A stretch of DNA of 11,559 nucleotides, taken from the NCBI GenBank assembly GCA_003024985.2, contig PXIH01S0001850.1. One strand, given 5' to 3'. Under the pieces are notes generated by a model that was not told the origin of the DNA, did no database searches, and was given only the letters and a program-made list of their open reading frames with translations. The translations under genes were made by a program, and so were the position numbers. The stretch comes from Euperipatoides rowelli. Taxonomy: Eukaryota; Onychophora; Udeonychophora; Euonychophora; Peripatopsidae. Below are positions 8,425 to 11,559 of this stretch, piece after piece. Each line of letters starts with the position of its first letter. Position 1 is the first letter of the stretch.

Positions 8425-8898
8425 ATTTACAATGCTTAAACTTGCCAAAAATGTTATAAACAAAACACCAGTACAATATTTTTTAATGAAAAAAAAATAC
8501 AAAGCAATAATATATTAATTCAAACTTTTGTTATAATTATGTAAATTTGGAAATAAAACTTCCATTAAAGTGAATCTGATTATGATGATGATCAATTAAT
8601 TAATACCAGGATTTAAAAAAAAAGGCTAGGCAGATTTATTTATTTATGACTGCATATAGACAAATTTTGTTCATTTAAAAATAAATAAATACAAAACATT
8701 GATTTAATTTGATGTGTTTTACTAGTTTTAAGCAATATGGAAAAAAAAAAAAGATTTTTCTCTCTCCTATGGCATTGCTTAAAATTGAACATCTTTAACA
8801 CTATAATGACCATACAATTTTATAACGTTAATTACCAGACAGGGTCCATTGGACCCTGACAGTATATTTACCCATATACATTTTCTTGAAACAAAATT

Positions 8899-10185
8899 TC
8901 ATGGTACAAAGTTACTTGTTAGCACAATAATACAAATTACATTCAAATGTTCCTGGCATACATTTTTTTTTTACACAATGAGCACACTGTTTTGTTTTTT
9001 CTGTCCCTGGTGTATGGACTCACATTACATCAAGCTTTTTTGTTGTGGTTCTTGAAATGCAATTTCAATAGGTTGATTAGTTATTACTTCACTACTTTCC
9101 GAAATTTCTGATATTTTTCCAAGTTCACATAGAAATAGTCTACTACGGCTCTTTTCAGCATTCCAATTAGAGTTAATAGTTATCCATATGATAAGTGCAT
9201 TCAAAGCACATACATCTATCATATCGTAAAAAAAAAATCAACTAAAGGCCATCTTCTAGTTTTCCTTTTAGTGTTGTAATTGCATGTTATCTGATCCATT
9301 GTGTCCACACCAACTTTGGTATTGTTATAGGTGAGTATAACTTCAGGTTTTTTGCTGTCAGCAGTATTGTCAAAAATGGCTTGAGAATGCATACTGCTCA
9401 GTAATGTCACAACTGTATTCTTTTTCGAACAATAAGATACAATCATTGCATCGTTCCAAAAACCAAACAATGAAGAGTTTGGAATCCTTCCTTTAGTGTT
9501 GACAAATTTACTTGGTAAACTCAGCCTATTTTTCTGTATTGTTACAACAAATGTTAGCTACTTTTGCAACAATTTTTGAGTAAGAGATAAATTTGCAAAA
9601 AAAATTTGTCACATGTTACATTGTGGCCAGTATTTTCCAAATCACAAATCATATCCACACCACCCTTTCGCCTTGATTACTTTCTCTTGACTGGGTGACT
9701 CATTTCCCTATATATATATATAATTGCATTTTCAATGTGTAACTAGTGTCACTTATCACATATCACCCAAAACTTTATTCCAAATTTTCCTGATTTAGAT
9801 GGTATGTATTGCCCGGAAAAGGCACCTACCACAAAAAGTAACTAACTATTTATCAATCGTTATGTTTGCTCCAGGGTTATATGCATCAAAGCATTCTCTT
9901 ATAGGTGCAAGCTTGTCAGAAGATCTATTTTACCTTCTTGCATTTGAATCATCAAATCTTAGCACTCTGAGAATATATTGATTGAAAATTGGACGACCAT
10001 TGTATACACTCCAAAGATGTTCAATGTTTTCATTTTTGGATTTGTAAACTCCCAGAAGTAGCAAAACATCAAAAAAAAAAAAAAAATAGTTCCTCTGATG
10101 TTATTGGTTTCCACTGTTCATATTCAATTTGCCCCTCTTTGTTGGTCCATTTGCAAATTATTGAAAGATGGAATAGAATAACTTG
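8899..10185 (-). pseudogene. piggyBac-type transposase (DDE) relic
   Basis: This is the cut-and-paste transposase of the nested element. Minus-strand motifs in order: EQWKPITSEEL (about 10125-10090); after a frameshift at a 16-nt A run (10071-10086), LLLLGVYKSKNENIEHLWS and NGRPIF; LRFDD; DKLAPIRECFDAYNPGANI; TIDK with catalytic Asp at 9852-9854; GRCLFR; QYIPSKSGKFGIKFW; NQGERVV; GHNVTCDKFF with Asp at 9608-9610; KNRLSLPSKF; NSSLFGF; TYNNTKVGVDTMDQ with Asp at 9303-9305; KRKTRRWPL; MIDVCALNALIIW. A Cys-rich tail follows (VCSLCKK, then VCQEHLNV, stop at 8899), the usual C-terminal zinc-binding region. At least six stops or shifts break it, several at homopolymers (9228-9238, 8963-8972). All three catalytic Asp codons survive. 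Confidence 0.92.
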
Positions 10186-10230
10186 TCAAATTAGGAAAGT
10201 ACTGATAAACTATTAGCCACATTATTGTGA

Positions 10231-10446
10231 TAATTTTATGTATGAGTCCAATGGAACATGTTGACATGTAACATCTAATATTTATATACAAAATAACTTA
10301 ATAAAATATGATGACAATGCTAAAACTATTTACTTATGATACTACTATCAGCCACACTTTTGTTCCATGTGTCAACAATAAGGTATTTACATTCCATAGT
10401 AATTTTAGCATAAGGGTCCAATGGACCCTGTTAGCAGGTAATGCTA
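10231..10446. repeat. Duplicated terminus at the right end of the piggyBac element
   Basis: The outer right terminus (10400-10446, TAATTTTAGCATAAGGGTCC onward) has a diverged direct copy 169-170 bp further in (10231-10277, TAATTTTATGTATGAGTCCA onward). Both contain a GTCCAATGGA core followed by a TG-TT...GTAA tail. Upstream of each there is also a related TAT(T/C)AGCCACA word (10210-10220 and 10347-10357). Identity is roughly 70 % by eye. This may be an original subterminal transposase-binding repeat or an old end duplication. Confidence 0.6.
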
Positions 10447-10739
10447 CTTTAGTATATTTTTCAAAAAGCAGCGATGCAAAATATTAAATAAATTTACACA
10501 AGTACCTTGCTTTATATAATATTCAAAGTCATAGAAGCATAAAAAATAATACTTGTTCTATTTGTAGTTATGCAGTTACAGTGTTAAAGGTTGTCAATGT
10601 GTTGATTTAACTTTTAACTAATAAAATAAATAGGATAGATATTTGGCTGAATATTTGGTATTCAACTTTTGTTAATGGCCGAATATTCGGTATCCGGTAT
10701 TCGGTCAAAATCAATATTCGTTTCATCCCTATAAATAAT

Positions 10740-11559
10740 ACTTGATGGAAGTGGCGAAAGCCACAGCAAGCAAGTCAAGACAGTCAGGCATGTGTGCAGC
10801 ATTATTTTATTACAAAGAATGTGCACATATGCAAAACATTATGAATAAATTTGAATTGATTTGCATACGTAAAGGAAGTTGAGTATTTCTCGTACTGTTT
10901 ACAATCTCGTAATTGATTAGATTATGAATACAGCATTTACTATCAAATAGGAAATATCACATTAAGAAAGAAAACAATGTGCGAATGCAAATCACTCATT
11001 CGTTTCAATGGCAAATCAATACAATAAATTACTATAAATATGTTTCCATAACACCCATTACATGAAAGAGAATAGACTGCAAAGTTACTACAAGGTCAGT
11101 TTTATTCACTTGCAACAACAAAAACAATGTAGGCATCAAACAAGTTCTTGCCATTAAGTAAGTTTACAAAAGTAAAATTATAAACGGCTCCAGCATCATT
11201 CACAATGGCCGCTGCTTACTAATGCCGGGACATTACTCGGGTTGTTCACACCGACCCAAAAATATCAACAGGTCTTGCAGGAAGATCTTGTTAGGCCAGA
11301 AAGAACGAACCTCAGAGAATGACAAGCTAACTGAATATTCTAATAACTAAATAGTACATGTTGCATGCATATTAAAATGATCCTGTTGAATAAATTTTAC
11401 TTAATGCATGCACTCGAGTGCATATGACTAGTCTATGCAGTGTTTACATTAGCATATTTGTTAAACCACATTGCCATGACTTCGACCAGCTGACATTGAA
11501 GCCATGATAAAGGAATATAAACACAGCACAAAGATCCATTGGCTCAAGAGCACACTAAC
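10740..11559. other. Non-coding flank with palindrome and octamer motifs
   Basis: I recognise no gene in either strand. Visible landmarks are a GTGGC-GAAA-GCCAC mini-hairpin at 10751-10764; an octamer ATTTGCAT at 10859-10866 and its inverse ATGCAAAT at 10985-10992; a less A+T-rich stretch at 11185-11330; a TTGCATGCAT word near 11362 and an AATGCATGCA word near 11403; and a 16-bp perfect palindrome ATGCACTCGAGTGCAT at 11408-11423. The composition shift near 11185 could mark an exon or promoter of a neighbouring gene, but no frame supports one. Confidence 0.45.
11408..11423. repeat. 16-bp perfect palindrome
   Basis: ATGCACTCGAGTGCAT equals its own reverse complement, with an E-box-like CTCGAG core. 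It is directly preceded by ATGC, giving a repeated ATGCATGCAC word. A dimeric transcription factor site or a transposon-derived palindrome are both possible; nothing else here decides. Confidence 0.6.

Larger units (their letters stand above)
8828..10446 (-). mobile_element. piggyBac element nested in the hAT element
   Basis: Both ends carry the same near-palindrome: AGGGTCCATTGGACCCT at 8841-8857 and AGGGTCCAATGGACCCT at 10413-10429, in inverted relation. Outside it the inverted ends continue as ACAG and then ATTACC (left 8831-8836; right GGTAAT at 10437-10442), with a small indel between. A TTAA, the piggyBac target, sits at 8828-8831. On the right no clean TTAA is left (TTAG at 10431, or TAAT at 10439), so the exact right boundary is uncertain by several bases. 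The element encodes a broken transposase on the minus strand. Loss of the right TTAA and many frame breaks indicate an old copy. Confidence 0.85.
8190..10739. mobile_element. hAT-type element with perfect 8-bp target duplication, carrying a nested piggyBac
   Basis: The element spans 8198-10731 (2,534 bp as it stands). TAAATAAT occurs exactly at 8190-8197 and again at 10732-10739, the 8-bp duplication expected for hAT insertion. The left end reads TAGGTATGAAACTAACATTT. The right end, reverse-complemented, reads TAGGGATGAAACGAATATTG (16 of 20 identical). Both ends carry several ATTCGG words: left near 8225-8282 (TATTCGG, CATTCGG, TATTCGGCAG, TATTCGGCCGG), right near 10677-10705 (GGCCGAATATTCGG, GTATTCGG). 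TATTCGG-rich ends beginning TAGGGATG are familiar from animal hAT elements. Removing the inner piggyBac (~1.6 kb) leaves about 0.9 kb with no transposase, so it is non-autonomous. Confidence 0.88.

Noticed and set aside
8849-9055. Plus-strand open frame of 68 codons
   Set aside because: It is antisense to the Cys-rich C-terminus of the piggyBac transposase and begins inside the terminal palindrome.
9799-10216. Two plus-strand open frames (60 and 75 codons)
   Set aside because: Both are antisense to recognisable transposase sequence (TIDK, LRFDD and WKPIT motifs on the minus strand).
10751-10764. GTGGC-GAAA-GCCAC mini-hairpin as a structured RNA
   Set aside because: A 5-bp stem with a tetraloop is too short to support an RNA gene without surrounding conserved structure.
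11190-11330. Possible exon or promoter of a neighbouring gene (GCGGCCATT on the minus strand resembles a YY1 site)
   Set aside because: Frames are short, no splice pair is convincing, and a single motif match is not sufficient.

Overview
This is an A+T-rich (about 70 % by eye) eukaryotic window, almost certainly from an animal nuclear genome. It contains no prokaryotic operon, ribosome-binding-site pattern, CRISPR array or phage gene. The recognisable content is decayed animal-type transposable elements: a non-LTR retrotransposon, hAT elements with 8-bp target duplications, and a piggyBac element. Long homopolymers, a ~200-bp tandem repeat and TA or ATT microsatellites fill much of the rest. 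I cannot name the species.

Layout. Positions 1-432 hold a ~194-200 bp A+T-rich tandem repeat (two copies plus part of a third). Positions 433-847 are non-coding and end in a hairpin and a TTAA-bounded terminus resembling a piggyBac-type end. Positions 852-2917 (minus strand) hold a broken LINE: an endonuclease/exonuclease/phosphatase domain, a linker, and the first part of a reverse transcriptase cut off soon after catalytic motif A. Positions 2918-3857 are non-coding, with a degenerate ~105-bp tandem repeat and a GC-rich hairpin. Positions 3866-4328 are a 463-bp non-autonomous hAT element with recognisable inverted ends and a near-perfect 8-bp duplication. Positions 4337-7166 have no recognisable gene, only a short AATAGTGACC repeat cluster and simple repeats. 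Positions 7167-7758 hold an unrecognised coding-like segment: two open stretches that a GT-AG intron would join in phase, then two in-frame stops.

Positions 8190-10739 are the best-resolved structure. A hAT-type element (8198-10731) is flanked by a perfect 8-bp duplication (TAAATAAT) and carries ATTCGG-rich ends. A piggyBac element (about 8828-10446) lies inside it. The piggyBac carries a transposase relic on the minus strand whose three catalytic aspartates are all still readable, although the frame is broken many times. The hAT interior also holds a tight cluster resembling NF-Y, AP-1 and RFX sites. Positions 10740-11559 have no recognisable gene, but contain a 16-bp perfect palindrome and two inverted POU octamer motifs.

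The genes do not work together as a system: this is layered transposon debris. The LINE entered and decayed, and the hAT element inserted and was later invaded by piggyBac. I found no convincing undescribed system. The most useful leads are the nested hAT/piggyBac structure, the unassigned two-exon relic, and the regulatory-motif cluster inside the hAT element.
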